64,000 bases of DNA, taken from NCBI RefSeq assembly GCF_005954645.2, contig NZ_CP040695.2, positions 3,658,001 through 3,722,000 of the forward strand, read 5' to 3'. Below, piece by piece: positions 24,293-33,063 of this stretch (positions are counted from its first letter, which is position 1; every line of letters starts with the position of its first letter). Position numbers and translations under genes: made by a program. The DNA comes from Nocardioides sp. S-1144 (GTDB lineage: Bacteria; Actinomycetota; Actinomycetes; Propionibacteriales; Nocardioidaceae). The notes beneath the pieces are model-generated. The model worked only from the letters and a program-made list of their open reading frames with translations, made no database searches and had not been told where the DNA came from.

Positions 24293-25670
24293 TGTTCAAA
24301 CTCCACTTCGGGCCGGTCGGGGTGTCCTCCACCTCGATGCCGGCCGCCTTGATCTGGTCGCGGATGACGTCCGCGCGCGCGTAGTCCTTGGCCGCCCGGG
24401 CCTCGGCCCGCTGCTCGAGCAGGCCGGCGACGAGCGCGTCGACGGCCGCGGTGAGCGCGGCGTCGTCGCCGGCGCCGCCACCCCACGCCGGGTCGGCCGG
24501 GTCGAGCCCGAGGACGCCGAGCATGGCGCGCACCTGGGCCGCGGCGAGGGTGGGGTCCTCGACCCGGTTGCCCTCGCGGACGGTGTCGAAGAGGACGGCG
24601 ACCGCGGCCGGCGTCCCGAGGTCGTCGTCCATGGCCGCGGCGAAGGCTGCGGGCACCTCGCCCGCCTCGCCCGGGCCGGCCTTGTCGAGGAACGTCTCGA
24701 TCCGGCGGAAGCCGACCGCGGCGTCCTCCAGCGCCTCGAAGGAGAACTCGACGTGGGAGCGGTAGTGGGCGCTGACCATGTAGAAGCGCAGCTCGATGCC
24801 GCGGACCCGCTCGAGCACCCTCGGCACCAGCAGGCTGTTGCCGAGGGACTTGCTCATCTTCTCGCCGGCGGTGGTGATCCAGGCGTTGTGCATCCAGTAC
24901 GACGCGAACGCGTGGCCGGCCGCGCGCGACTGGGCCTGCTCGTTCTCGTGGTGCGGGAAGCGCAGGTCGACGCCGCCGCCGTGGATGTCGAAGGCGGTGC
25001 CGAGGTACTTGCCGGCCATCGCCGAGCACTCGATGTGCCAGCCCGGGCGCCCGGGGCCGTGGGGCGAGGGCCAGGCCGCGGTCGCCGGCTCGGTGTCCCG
25101 CTTCCAGCCCTTCCACAGCGCGAAGTCGCGCGGGTCGCGCTTGCCGCGCGGGTCGGCGTCGCCGGCCGGCTCCATGTCGTCGACCTTCTGGCCGGTGAGC
25201 TCGCCGTAGGCGGGCCAGGACCGGACGTCGAAGTAGACGTCGCCGGAGCCGTCGTCGGCGGCATAGGCGTGGCCCGCCTCGATCAGCGTCGCGATCATCT
25301 CGAGCATCTCGGGCACGTGGCCGGTGGCGCCGGGCTCGTAGGTCGGCGGCAGCACGTTGATCGAGGCGAGCGCCCTGGTGAGCTCGGCGTGCATCGCGTA
25401 GGCGAGGTTGAACCACGGGCGGCCCTGCTCGGCCGACTTCGCGAGGATCTTGTCGTCGATGTCGGTGACGTTGCGGATGAAGGTGACGTCGTGGCCGGTG
25501 TGGGTCAGCCACCGCCGCAGCACGTCGAAGTTGACCGCCGAGCGGACGTGGCCGACGTGCGGCTCGGACTGCACCGTGAGCCCGCAGACGTAGATGCCCG
25601 CCTTGCCCTCCTCCAGGGGGACGAAGTCGCGCACCTCGCGCGTCGCGGTGTCGTAGAGCCGGAAAGTCAC
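24282..25670 (-). CDS. cysS: Cysteinyl-tRNA synthetase
   Basis: 462 residues of class I synthetase. Zinc-binding Cys in [18 protein letters not shown] with the HIGH-like [13 protein letters not shown] (second zinc segment) and the [11 protein letters not shown] loop. The C-terminal helical anticodon domain is present, ending [22 protein letters not shown]. It charges tRNA-Cys. The length and intact anticodon domain favour CysS over the related mycothiol ligase MshC. Gene order cysS-rlmB is conserved with other actinobacteria. Confidence 0.95.
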   Translation of the reverse strand: MTFRLYDTATREVRDFVPLEEGKAGIYVCGLTVQSEPHVGHVRSAVNFDVLRRWLTHTGHDVTFIRNVTDIDDKILAKSAEQGRPWFNLAYAMHAELTRALASINVLPPTYEPGATGHVPEMLEMIATLIEAGHAYAADDGSGDVYFDVRSWPAYGELTGQKVDDMEPAGDADPRGKRDPRDFALWKGWKRDTEPATAAWPSPHGPGRPGWHIECSAMAGKYLGTAFDIHGGGVDLRFPHHENEQAQSRAAGHAFASYWMHNAWITTAGEKMSKSLGNSLLVPRVLERVRGIELRFYMVSAHYRSHVEFSFEALEDAAVGFRRIETFLDKAGPGEAGEVPAAFAAAMDDDLGTPAAVAVLFDTVREGNRVEDPTLAAAQVRAMLGVLGLDPADPAWGGGAGDDAALTAAVDALVAGLLEQRAEARAAKDYARADVIRDQIKAAGIEVEDTPTGPKWSLNSAG

Positions 25671-25737
25671 TGCCCGAGTCTAGAGAACGCCGGGGCCCGG
25701 CGGCGCATCCGCGACTTCTGTGGCAGGAGTGACCGGT

Positions 25738-27048
25738 GTGACGTACCGTGCTGCGGTGACCCTCCCCCACGTCCGGCCCCTCGTGCGACCCCTGGTGCGG
25801 CCCCTCGTGCGGCCCCTCGTCCGGATCGGCCTCGGCGCCGTCCTCGCCTCCTGTTACGTTGCCGCGATGAGCCCCGGTACGGCGCAGGCGGCACCCGCCA
25901 CGGCCCGCCAGATCGACTACGCCCAGTGGGACTCCACCGCCGAGCTGCGCGCCGGCAAGGTCTCCGGCGCCGCCGTGGCCCGGGGCCGGGTGACCCTCGC
26001 CAGCCCGACGGCCCGACGCTCGGTCGGGGGCAAGCGCTACGACGCCGCGACCTGGGAGTCGCCCTGGGTCTCCCCGGGCTTCTCCTTCACCGAGCTGATC
26101 CCGTCCTGGTCGGCGGCCACGCCCGGCGACAGCTTCGTCGAGGTGCGGGTGCGCGGGCGCGACGCCGCCGGCCGCCTGTCCAGCTGGGACCTCCTGGGCC
26201 GCTGGGCCTCCTCCGACGCCCACCTCGAGCGCACCACGCTGAGCGGGCAGGCCGACGACCTGGCCAACGTCAGCGTCGACACCTGGCGCGCCCCGGCCGG
26301 CCTCGGCTCCTGGCAGGTCCGGGTCGTGCTCGCCCGCCGCGCCGGCACGACGGCCACGCCGTCCCTCGACACCGTCGGCGCGGTCACCTCACGGCTGCCG
26401 GCCGACGCCCCGGGCACCTCGCGTCCCGGTCCCGCGCGCGGCACGGTGCTCGACGTCCCGCTCTACTCGCAGATGACCCACACCGGTCACTACCCGCAGT
26501 GGGGCGGCGGGGGCGAGGCGTGGTGCAGCCCGACGTCCACGTCGATGGTGCTGGGCTACTACGGCAAGCTGCCGCGGCCGCGGGCCTACTCCTGGGTCCC
26601 CAGCGGCCACACCGACCCGTGGGTCGACTTCGCCGCCCGGGCCACGTTCGACCACTCCTACGACGGCACCGGCAACTGGCCGTTCAACACCGCCTACGCC
26701 GCCCCGCGCGCGGGCAAGGCGTTCGTCACCCGCCTGCGCTCGCTGCGCGAGGCCGAGCGGTTCATCGCCGCCGGGATCCCGCTGGTGGCCTCGGTCTCGT
26801 TCGGTGCCGGCGAGCTCGACGGCGCCCCGATCTCCTCGACCGCCGGGCACCTGCTGGTGATCGTCGGCTTCACCGCCACCGGCGACGTCGTCGTCAACGA
26901 CCCGGCGTCCACCACCCGCGCCGGCGTCCGTCGCACCTACGACCGCGCCCAGCTCGAGGACGCGTGGCTGACCCGGTCGGGAGGCCTGGTCTACGTGATC
27001 CGCGACTCCGCCCACCCGCTCCCGGCGGGCTCGCCCGGCAACTGGTGA
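25738..27048 (+). CDS. Secreted C39-like cysteine peptidase
   Basis: About 436 residues. The signal peptide is unusual: its basic region has four successive Arg-Pro-Leu-Val units before the hydrophobic core (IGLGAVLASCYVAAM) and an AQA cleavage site. A beta-rich domain (residues about 60-215) precedes a peptidase C39_2 domain with the nucleophile Cys in GGGGEAWCSPTSTSMVLGYY, His in AGHLLVIVGFT and Asp in VVVNDPAS. Such proteins hydrolyse peptides outside the cell. GTG 25738 has AGGAG eight bases upstream; GTG at 25720, 25729 and 25756 are alternatives. Confidence 0.85.
   Translation: MTYRAAVTLPHVRPLVRPLVRPLVRPLVRIGLGAVLASCYVAAMSPGTAQAAPATARQIDYAQWDSTAELRAGKVSGAAVARGRVTLASPTARRSVGGKRYDAATWESPWVSPGFSFTELIPSWSAATPGDSFVEVRVRGRDAAGRLSSWDLLGRWASSDAHLERTTLSGQADDLANVSVDTWRAPAGLGSWQVRVVLARRAGTTATPSLDTVGAVTSRLPADAPGTSRPGPARGTVLDVPLYSQMTHTGHYPQWGGGGEAWCSPTSTSMVLGYYGKLPRPRAYSWVPSGHTDPWVDFAARATFDHSYDGTGNWPFNTAYAAPRAGKAFVTRLRSLREAERFIAAGIPLVASVSFGAGELDGAPISSTAGHLLVIVGFTATGDVVVNDPASTTRAGVRRTYDRAQLEDAWLTRSGGLVYVIRDSAHPLPAGSPGNW
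25774..25821 (+). repeat. Four tandem 12-bp units inside the signal peptide
   Basis: Units at 25774, 25786, 25798 and 25810, consensus CGGCCCCTCGTG, each encoding Arg-Pro-Leu-Val. Because the unit length is a multiple of three, copy-number change would keep the frame while altering the charge of the signal peptide. Confidence 0.85.
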
Positions 27049-27064
27049 CGCGCGGCGGCACCGG

Positions 27065-28588
27065 TCAGGTCGAGGTGAAGGCGACGGTGTGCCAGCCGGT
27101 GGCACCGTCGGGCTTGACCTCGGTGGCCACGCTGGTCTGCTGCCGGCCGGCCCGGTCGGTGGCGCGCACCAGGACGGCGTGCTCGCCGGGCTCCACCTCG
27201 ACGGCGAGCTTCCACTGCACCCAGGTGTCGACGTTCGGCACGCCGCCGAGGGTGGCGCTCGCCCAGGGGCCGCCGTCGACCTGCACCTCGACGTCCTCGA
27301 TCCCGGTGCCCGGCGCCCAGGCGGTGCCGGCGACGACGACCTGACCCGACGGCACCGTCGCGCCGTCCTGCGGGACCTCGATGCGCGACGCCGTCTTGGT
27401 GGGCCCGAGCTCGGCGAAGCCCTGGTCGGTCGGGGACGGGGTGATGTCCTCGAACCGGGTGACCTCGAGGTCGACGACCCACTTCGTCGCCGACACGTAG
27501 CCGTAGAGACCGGGGACGACGGTGCGCACCGGGTAGCCGTGCTCGACGGTCAGCGGCTCGCCGTTCATCGCGACCGCGAGCATCGCGCCCCGCCCGTCGG
27601 TCATCGCCGCGAGCGGCGTGCCGCAGGTCCAGCCGTCCTCGGCGGTCTGCAGGACGGCGTCGGCGCCCTCGAGCGGCCCGGCCGCGGCCAGCAGCGGCTC
27701 CAGCAGGACGCCGCTGAACCACGCGTTGCCGACCAGGTCGCCGCCGACCTCGTTCTGCACGCAGGCCAGCGTCATCCAGTCCTCGTGGAGGCCGCGGTCG
27801 ACCAGCTGGGCGAAGGTCAGCTCGATCTCGGTGGTGACCATGCCGTGGATCCGCACGGTCCAGTCCTGCGCCCGCAGCACCGGCCGGACCACGGCGGTGT
27901 CGACGAGGTAGAACGAGCCGATCGGCGTCATCCACGCCGCGGCTCCGTCGACGTCGAGCCGGGCGTCGGCGGGCACGTCGGGGGCGGTCACCTCGCGGAC
28001 CTTGGTGCGACGCTCCGACTCGACCTCGCGCAGGTCGCGGCCGGCGACGCGCGCCATCACGAACGCGAACCCCGCCGCGACGGTCACGACGCCGGCGACC
28101 AGGAGGACCTCGCGGCGACGGGCGCGCCAGGCGGGGCCGTAGACGTCCTGGTCGGGCAGCGCCTGGAGGCGCCGGAGCCGCTCACCGACCAGGAGCATCG
28201 CGAGGGTCATCACGACGAAGCCGACGACCACGGGGAGCAGCCACCAGCGGCTCGCCCCGTTGGCCTCGAGCAGCGCGAGGCCGCCCAGCGCCGCGAGGAC
28301 GACGTACCCGACGACGGGCAGCCACCGGGAGCGCCGGGCCAGGCGCCCCAGGACGACGAAGACGACCGCGCCGAGCAGCAGGATGCCCGGCGTCGTGAAC
28401 GACGGACCGGGGACGTCGCGCGCCCACGAGACGACGTCCGAGGGCAGCCAGCCGTGCACGAGCTCGGCGACCGCCCCGACCGGGTCGAGCCGCAGGTTCA
28501 TCAGCTCCGCGGCCAGGAACCCGGCGGCGAGCCCGGCGAAACCGGCCAGCAGGCCGGCGAAGGCCCAGGCGGCCGCGGACTTCCTCAT
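27065..28588 (-). CDS. Membrane-bound molybdopterin-dependent oxidoreductase (sulfite oxidase family)
   Basis: 507 residues. Four to five N-terminal membrane helices (about 1-200) are followed by the oxidoreductase molybdopterin-binding domain. Landmarks are [10 protein letters not shown], the presumed Mo-ligand Cys in [44 protein letters not shown] and [12 protein letters not shown]-terminal Mo-co dimerisation domain closes it ([20 protein letters not shown]). The active site is predicted outside the membrane. Substrate is unknown. The ATG is 31 bases from the divergent ispF start, so their promoters overlap. Confidence 0.88.
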   Translation of the reverse strand: MRKSAAAWAFAGLLAGFAGLAAGFLAAELMNLRLDPVGAVAELVHGWLPSDVVSWARDVPGPSFTTPGILLLGAVVFVVLGRLARRSRWLPVVGYVVLAALGGLALLEANGASRWWLLPVVVGFVVMTLAMLLVGERLRRLQALPDQDVYGPAWRARRREVLLVAGVVTVAAGFAFVMARVAGRDLREVESERRTKVREVTAPDVPADARLDVDGAAAWMTPIGSFYLVDTAVVRPVLRAQDWTVRIHGMVTTEIELTFAQLVDRGLHEDWMTLACVQNEVGGDLVGNAWFSGVLLEPLLAAAGPLEGADAVLQTAEDGWTCGTPLAAMTDGRGAMLAVAMNGEPLTVEHGYPVRTVVPGLYGYVSATKWVVDLEVTRFEDITPSPTDQGFAELGPTKTASRIEVPQDGATVPSGQVVVAGTAWAPGTGIEDVEVQVDGGPWASATLGGVPNVDTWVQWKLAVEVEPGEHAVLVRATDRAGRQQTSVATEVKPDGATGWHTVAFTST

Positions 28589-28619
28589 GCGCGCATTGTT
28601 CCTCAGGCATGATCGGCGC

Positions 28620-29129
28620 GTGACATCGTCCGCCGCGCCCGACCCGCCGTCCCTGCCGCGCACCGGGATCGGCGTCGACGTCCACCGCTACGCCGACGGC
28701 GTCCCGATGCACCTGGCCGGGCTGGCCTTCCCCGAGGAGGCCCAGGGCCTCGAGGGCCACTCGGACGCCGACGTCGCCGCCCACGCCGCGTGCGACGCGC
28801 TGTTCTCGGCGTCCGGCCTGGGTGACCTCGGGTCGAACTACGGCACCTCCGACCCCGCCTGGGCCGGCGCGTCCGGCGTCGCGCTGCTCGAGGAGACCGC
28901 CCGCCGGGTGCGCGCCGCCGGCTTCGCGATCGGCAACGTCGCCGTCCAGGTCGTGGCGCTCCGGCCCCGCCTCGGTGCCCGCCGGGCCGAGGCCGAGCGC
29001 GTGCTGTCCGCCGCCGTCGGCGCCCCGGTCTCGGTCGCCGCGACGACCACCGACGGCCTCGGCCTCACCGGCCGCGGCGAGGGCGCCGCCGCGATCGCCA
29101 CCGCCCTCGTCGTCGCCCACCCCCGCTGA
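28620..29129 (+). CDS. ispF: 2-C-methyl-D-erythritol 2,4-cyclodiphosphate synthase
   Basis: 169 residues. Markers are [12 protein letters not shown] (zinc Asp and His), the [21 protein letters not shown] region (GHSDADV plus zinc His), ALGDLG-like [11 protein letters not shown] and [18 protein letters not shown] near the C-terminus. It forms the cyclodiphosphate in the MEP isoprenoid pathway. The GTG start has CATGAT about eight bases upstream and no ribosome site. The stop codon overlaps the first palindrome of the downstream repeat array. IspD is encoded 600 bases further on, with a nirD-like gene inverted between them. Confidence 0.95.
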   Translation: MTSSAAPDPPSLPRTGIGVDVHRYADGVPMHLAGLAFPEEAQGLEGHSDADVAAHAACDALFSASGLGDLGSNYGTSDPAWAGASGVALLEETARRVRAAGFAIGNVAVQVVALRPRLGARRAEAERVLSAAVGAPVSVAATTTDGLGLTGRGEGAAAIATALVVAHPR

Positions 29130-29282
29130 CCCGTCGCTGATCAGCGACGGGTCGGCGCGGCTTCCCCGCTGACCCGTCAGTGATCAGCGACGGGTCAGCG
29201 CGGTTTCCAGGCTGACCCGTCAGTGATCAGCGACGGGTCAGCGCGGTTTCCAGGCTGACCCGTCGCTGATCAGGGACGGGTC
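29128..29282. repeat. Four 43-bp tandem repeats, each with a 26-bp palindrome
   Basis: Palindromes start at 29128, 29171, 29214 and 29257, exactly 43 bases apart, separated by 17-base linkers (GCGCGGTTTCCAGGCT-like). Copy 1 is a perfect 26-bp palindrome with half-site GACCCGTCGCTGA. Copies 2 and 3 have AG in place of GC in the left half; copy 4 has one mismatch in the right half. The array lies exactly between the convergent ispF and nirD-like genes and shares its first bases with the ispF stop codon. It could be a bidirectional terminator or a multimeric protein-binding site. Confidence 0.95.
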
Positions 29283-29285
29283 GGC

Positions 29286-29648
29286 TCAGGCGGCCGCGGC
29301 GCGGCGCTGGCCGACGAGGACGACGCCCTCGACCACCTTGACCTCGTACGACGGCACCGAGACGTGGGTGTCGTCGAGGCAGCGTCCGCTGCGCAGGTCG
29401 AAGGCGTGGCGGTGCGTCGGCGAGGCGACGAAGGGGACGCCGGAGCGCACGCCGACGATGCCGCGGGCGATCATCGAGGCGCGGGCGAACGGGTCGTGGT
29501 TGCCGAGGGCGTAGACGACGTCGTCCTGCGTGCGGAAGATCGCGATGGACTGACCGTGGACCAGGGCGGCGACGCCGCGCTCGACCTCGAGCTCGGCGAT
29601 CCGGCAGACGGGCTGCCACTCCTCCCGAGAGGATGACCGGGGCGACAT
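29286..29648 (-). CDS. nirD: NirD-like nitrite reductase small subunit
   Basis: 120 residues with the Rieske-like fold of NirD: WQPVCRIAELEVERGVAALV, YALGNHDPFARASMIARGIVG, PFVASPTHRHAFDLRSGRCLDD and SYEVKVVEGVVLVG. The Rieske Cys/His ligand pairs are absent, as is normal for NirD. The large subunit NirB is not in the window, so this copy is an orphan here. A GlnR-type box lies between this gene and ispD, fitting nitrogen control. Other small-subunit-like ferredoxins are possible but the NHDPF and ARGIVG motifs favour NirD. Confidence 0.87.
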   Translation of the reverse strand: MSPRSSSREEWQPVCRIAELEVERGVAALVHGQSIAIFRTQDDVVYALGNHDPFARASMIARGIVGVRSGVPFVASPTHRHAFDLRSGRCLDDTHVSVPSYEVKVVEGVVLVGQRRAAAA

Positions 29649-29677
29649 GTCGAGACCGTAGGTTCCGTGGCGACACG

Positions 29678-29713
29678 CAGACGTTTCGCAGTGTTACGGC
29701 TGTGAAACGTCTG
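29678..29713. promoter_or_regulatory. GlnR-like operator within a 36-bp inverted repeat
   Basis: CAGACGTTTC and GAAACGTCTG form a perfect 10-bp inverted repeat 16 bases apart. Inside it, GTTAC-N6-GAAAC (29693-29708) matches the GlnR a-b half-box. On the other strand GTAAC-N5-GAAAC is one base short of the consensus spacing. It lies 30 bases upstream of the nirD-like start and 26 upstream of ispD. Confidence 0.6.
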
Positions 29714-29738
29714 GGTCGGGCTCTGAGAGACTCGACGC

Positions 29739-30440
29739 GTGCCTGCCGCCGTCGTCGTCCTCGCCGCCGGGAGCGGGACCCGCGTCGGCGCGGAGGTCAA
29801 CAAGGTGCTGCTGCCCCTCGCCGGTGTCCCGGTGCTCGCGCACTCCGTGCGGACGGCGCTCGGCCTGGCCGACGTCGTGCGGCTGGTCGTCGTGGTGCGG
29901 GCCGGCGAGCAGGACGCCGTCGCCGAGGCGCTCGCGGCGCACCTCGGCGACGTCGAGGTGCTGATGGTCGAGGGCGGGGAGACGCGCCACGACTCCGAGT
30001 GGGCCGCCCTGCGGGTGCTGCGCGAGGACGTCGAGCGCGGCGTGGTCGACGTGGTCGCGATCCACGACGGCGCGCGGCCGCTGGCGTCGTCCGGGCTGTT
30101 CGAGGCCGTCCTCGAGGCGGCGCGCACCCACGGCGGTGCGATCCCGGTCGTGCCGGCCCCGACCCTGCTGGGGCCCGACGGCGCGGTCCGCGGGGTGGCG
30201 GGCGTGCAGACGCCCCAGGCCTTCCGCGCACCGGCGCTGCTGGCCGCCTACGAGCGGGCCGAGGCGGACGGGTTCCGCGGCACCGACACCGCGGCGTGCC
30301 TCCAGCACCACGCGGCCGACGTCGCGGTGGCCGCGGTCGCCAGCGGGCCGGTCAACCTCAAGGTGACCTGGCCGCACGACCTAGGCCTGGCCGAGCGGCT
30401 CCTGGCCCAGCGCCTCGAGCACCCGGACGTCGTCGTCTGA
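29739..30440 (+). CDS. ispD: 2-C-methyl-D-erythritol 4-phosphate cytidylyltransferase
   Basis: 233 residues. The nucleotide-binding signature is [20 protein letters not shown], followed by [13 protein letters not shown], the [11 protein letters not shown] stretch and [17 protein letters not shown] with the final [18 protein letters not shown]. It transfers CMP to MEP. The GTG start has GAGACT six bases upstream, so the transcript is probably leaderless. Its last 60 bases overlap, on the opposite strand, the end of an IspD-like gene lacking the nucleotide-binding loop. Confidence 0.95.
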   Translation: MPAAVVVLAAGSGTRVGAEVNKVLLPLAGVPVLAHSVRTALGLADVVRLVVVVRAGEQDAVAEALAAHLGDVEVLMVEGGETRHDSEWAALRVLREDVERGVVDVVAIHDGARPLASSGLFEAVLEAARTHGGAIPVVPAPTLLGPDGAVRGVAGVQTPQAFRAPALLAAYERAEADGFRGTDTAACLQHHAADVAVAAVASGPVNLKVTWPHDLGLAERLLAQRLEHPDVVV

Positions 30441-30965
30441 GGTCACCCGCATCGCGCCCGACGGCGCCTCGACCAGGACGACGTCGCCGCGCTCGCGCAG
30501 CAGCACCACGAGCTCGGTGAAGTCGGTCGTGGGCAGCGAGTCGAGGCTCGCGACGGCGGACGGCGGCAGCACCACCGGCGAGCACACGACCAGCAGGCCC
30601 TCGCGGTCGAGCGTCGCGCCGACGAGGTCGTCGGTGACCTGCTTGACGGTGTCGGTGACCGGCCGGACGCCGACCACGGCGACGTCGTCCGCCACCGAGC
30701 GCGCCACGCAGGCGGCGATGAAGTCGGGCGGGGTCAGGGGGCAGAGGCTGTCGTGGAGCACGAGCGTCTCCCCGGAGTCGCGCACCGAGGCCCAGGGGAC
30801 GGACTGGTCGACGAGCGTGACGCCGGCCTCCCCGAGCGCCCACGCGGCCGCCGCGACGAGCGCCTCGCCGTGCACGAGGTGGTAGGGCAGCGAGCCGCGG
30901 TCGTCGTCGACGACGATCCCGAGCGAGGGCGGCGGCTCGTCGTCGTACAGGTCGTCGTGGTCCAC
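30381..30965 (-). CDS. Degenerate IspD-like protein lacking the N-terminal nucleotide-binding loop
   Basis: About 194 residues. The C-terminal two thirds follow Isp[16 protein letters not shown] aligns with the HDGARP region, [13 protein letters not shown] with the VPV..DT strand, and [20 protein letters not shown] plus [15 protein letters not shown] with the IspD C-terminus. The AAGSGTR nucleotide loop is missing and replaced by [17 protein letters not shown], so catalysis is unlikely. GTG 30965 gives the first sensible residues. It is encoded between carD and the true ispD, antisense overlapping the latter by 60 bases. A regulatory or structural role is possible; this is inference. Confidence 0.75.
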   Translation of the reverse strand: MDHDDLYDDEPPPSLGIVVDDDRGSLPYHLVHGEALVAAAAWALGEAGVTLVDQSVPWASVRDSGETLVLHDSLCPLTPPDFIAACVARSVADDVAVVGVRPVTDTVKQVTDDLVGATLDREGLLVVCSPVVLPPSAVASLDSLPTTDFTELVVLLRERGDVVLVEAPSGAMRVTSDDDVRVLEALGQEPLGQA

Positions 30966-31039
30966 GGCCTCACCGTAGGGGTCACGACCGACGGCCGGCC
31001 ACGGGAAGGCGGGCGTGGACGTGGCGGACCCCACCGATG

Positions 31040-31076
31040 CGATCGGCCCCCGCACCGTGGGTGCGGGGGCCGATCG
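31040..31076 (-). terminator. Strong hairpin terminator of carD
   Basis: A perfect 17-bp stem (CGATCGGCCCCCGCACC) with a 3-base loop, 20 bases after the carD stop and upstream of the IspD-like gene. There is no U-tract, as is usual for actinobacterial terminators. Confidence 0.8.
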
Positions 31077-31095
31077 GGAGTTCGGTGCAAGGGAC

Positions 31096-31581
31096 CTACG
31101 AGGCGAGGACCTCGTCGAGGATGGTCTCGGCCTTGTCCTCGTTGGTGTGCTCGGCCAGCGCCAGCTCGGAGACGAGGATCTGGCGAGCCTTCGCCAGCAT
31201 CCGCTTCTCACCGGCGGACAGGCCGCGGTCGCGCTCACGACGCCACAGGTCGCGGACGACCTCGGAGACCTTCATGACGTCGCCGCTGTGCAGCTTCTCC
31301 AGGTTGGCCTTGTAGCGACGCGACCAGTTGGTCGGCTCCTCGACGTGCTCGGCACGCAGGACGTCGAACACGCGGTCGAGGCCCTCCTTGTCGACGACGT
31401 CGCGGACACCCACCAGGTCGAGGTTGCACGCCGGGACGCGCACCACGAGGTCCTGCTGGGCGACGATCCGCAGTACGAGGTACTGCCGGTCCTCTCCCTT
31501 GATCTGCCGCATCTCGATGTCCTCGATGACAGCGGCCCCGTGATTGGGATAGACGACGGTTTCGCCGACGGTGAAAGTCAT
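31096..31581 (-). CDS. carD: CarD-family RNA polymerase-binding regulator
   Basis: 161 residues. The N-terminal Tudor-like RNAP-interaction domain ([39 protein letters not shown]) is followed by the C-terminal helical DNA-binding domain with the conserved Trp ([20 protein letters not shown]). CarD binds the RNAP beta subunit and stabilises open complexes, acting on rRNA and many housekeeping promoters. GAAAGGGG lies about 10 bases upstream of the ATG. A TAGGAT -10 box lies 30 bases further upstream. The neighbourhood (cysS, ispF, ispD, lipoprotein) matches the mycobacterial carD locus, though strands are shuffled. Confidence 0.95.
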   Translation of the reverse strand: MTFTVGETVVYPNHGAAVIEDIEMRQIKGEDRQYLVLRIVAQQDLVVRVPACNLDLVGVRDVVDKEGLDRVFDVLRAEHVEEPTNWSRRYKANLEKLHSGDVMKVSEVVRDLWRRERDRGLSAGEKRMLAKARQILVSELALAEHTNEDKAETILDEVLAS

Positions 31582-31767
31582 ATGTGATGAACCCCTTTCT
31601 AGAACTCCATCCTACCACGACTCAGGAATCTCTCAGACAGCGTTTGTGCAGGTCAGAGGCCCTATCACCCGACTCTCACCCTTGACAGGCCCCGGTTTGT
31701 GTGATGGCGGCGGGTTCTCGGACGCGGGTGCCGACACCCGCCGGCCCCATGGCCGATACTGCTTCCC

Positions 31768-32952
31768 ATGGCGAAGCAGCAGCGCTGGCGACGGGGCGGG
31801 ACGGCCGACGCGCCACCACCCGACGAGCCCGTGGAGGCCCGGCCGGCGACGGCCGGCACGGCGGCGTCCGAGGACGACGACGGCATGGTCGAGGCACGGC
31901 CGAGGACCGGGGCGACGCCGGCCGGGAAGGCCCCGGCGAAGCCCGCCGTGAGCGAGCCCGCCACGAAGCCCGCCACGAAGCCCGCCACGAAGTCAGCCGC
32001 GAGGTCAGCCACGAAGTCAGCCGCGACCTCCGCCGACCAGTCCGCCCGGGCGACGACGACGGCGACCGCACCGACGGGCAAGCCGGCCAAGGCGCCCGCC
32101 GCCGACTCCAGCACCGGCACCGGCACGACCGAGGCCACCGCGCCCGCCCGCACCACGACCACGGACCAGGAGCCGGCGGCCGCCGAGCCCACCGCGGTCG
32201 CGCCGGCGGACGCAGCCCCGAGCGCCGCCGGGCGCCTGCGGCTGTCGGTCCTCGACTCCGCCCCGGTCACGCTGCTGCTGGCCGCGCACCCGCGCCAGGC
32301 CCTGCTCACCGCCCTGGGCCTGGGCGTGGCCGCCCTCGCGGCGGGCCGGCCGACCCGCGAGGCCGCCGTCGTCGCCGCGACCGTCCTGGTGGGCCAGACG
32401 ATCCTCGGCTGGCACAACGACATCGTCGACCGCGACCGCGACGCCCGGCACCAGCTGCCGCACAAGCCGGTGGCGGAGGGACGCCTCGAGACGGGCAGCG
32501 TCTGGTACGCCATCGTGGTCGCGGTCCTGCTCGTCGTGCCGCTGTCGATCTCGACCGGCGTCACCGCCGGCACCTGCTACCTCCTCGCGCTCGCCGTCGG
32601 CCTGCTCGGCAACGTGGTCCTGCGCCGGGGCGCGCTGTCGTGGGTCCCCTGGGCCGCGTCGTTCGCGCTGTACCCCGCCTACCTCTCCTACGGCGGCTGG
32701 GGCGGCAGCGCCGAGGGCGCCGCACCCGAGGTGCCGATCGTGGTGCTCGCCGCCCTGCTCGGCGTCGGGGTGCACTTCGTGCGGTCGGTCTGGGGCCTGG
32801 TGCCCGACGACGCCGACGGGTGGTCGCACCTGCCGCTGGTCCTGGGGCGGCGGCTCGGCGCCACCCGGCTGCTCGTGGTCTCGGGTGTGTGGACGGCGGC
32901 CGTCGTGGCCCTCCTCGCGATCGTCGGCAGCAGCACCGGCCTGCGTCAGTAG
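31768..32952 (+). CDS. UbiA-family prenyltransferase-like membrane protein
   Basis: 394 residues. The first 150 are a low-complexity cytoplasmic region with ATKPATKPATKSAARSATKS-type repeats. Eight or nine membrane helices follow. The first Asp-rich motif of UbiA enzymes is clear: GWHNDIVDRDRDARHQLPHK. The second (VWGLVPDDADGWSHLP) is weaker. These enzymes attach polyprenyl chains to aromatic or other acceptors. GATACT seven bases before the ATG suggests a leaderless mRNA. The acceptor is unknown. Confidence 0.8.
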   Translation: MAKQQRWRRGGTADAPPPDEPVEARPATAGTAASEDDDGMVEARPRTGATPAGKAPAKPAVSEPATKPATKPATKSAARSATKSAATSADQSARATTTATAPTGKPAKAPAADSSTGTGTTEATAPARTTTTDQEPAAAEPTAVAPADAAPSAAGRLRLSVLDSAPVTLLLAAHPRQALLTALGLGVAALAAGRPTREAAVVAATVLVGQTILGWHNDIVDRDRDARHQLPHKPVAEGRLETGSVWYAIVVAVLLVVPLSISTGVTAGTCYLLALAVGLLGNVVLRRGALSWVPWAASFALYPAYLSYGGWGGSAEGAAPEVPIVVLAALLGVGVHFVRSVWGLVPDDADGWSHLPLVLGRRLGATRLLVVSGVWTAAVVALLAIVGSSTGLRQ

Positions 32953-33010
32953 GCACCGGCGGTCCGTGCCCTGCCCGACGACCAGCGCCAGTGCGCGACA
33001 CCTGGCCCCG

Positions 33011-33029
33011 CACCACTAGTCTGGTGGTG
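33011..33029 (+). promoter_or_regulatory. -10 box inside an inverted repeat upstream of the lipoprotein gene
   Basis: CACCAC-TAGTCT-GGTGGTG: a TAGTCT -10 box framed by 6-bp inverted repeats, 35 bases before the ATG. It could be an operator overlapping the promoter. Confidence 0.45.
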
Positions 33030-33063
33030 CTCCGCGTTCCGACCTCTCCGTGAAGGCCTGACC

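Noticed and set aside
24186..27344. A 1052-codon open frame on the plus strand
   Set aside because: Antisense to cysS and out of frame with the C39 peptidase; composition typical of third-position GC shadow.
29128..29282. CRISPR array
   Set aside because: The 43-bp unit is conserved over its full length including the linkers; there are no variable spacers and no cas genes.
31682..31687. TTGACA as -35 of the UbiA-like gene
   Set aside because: No -10 at 16-18 bases downstream; the GATACT box beside the ATG is too far away.
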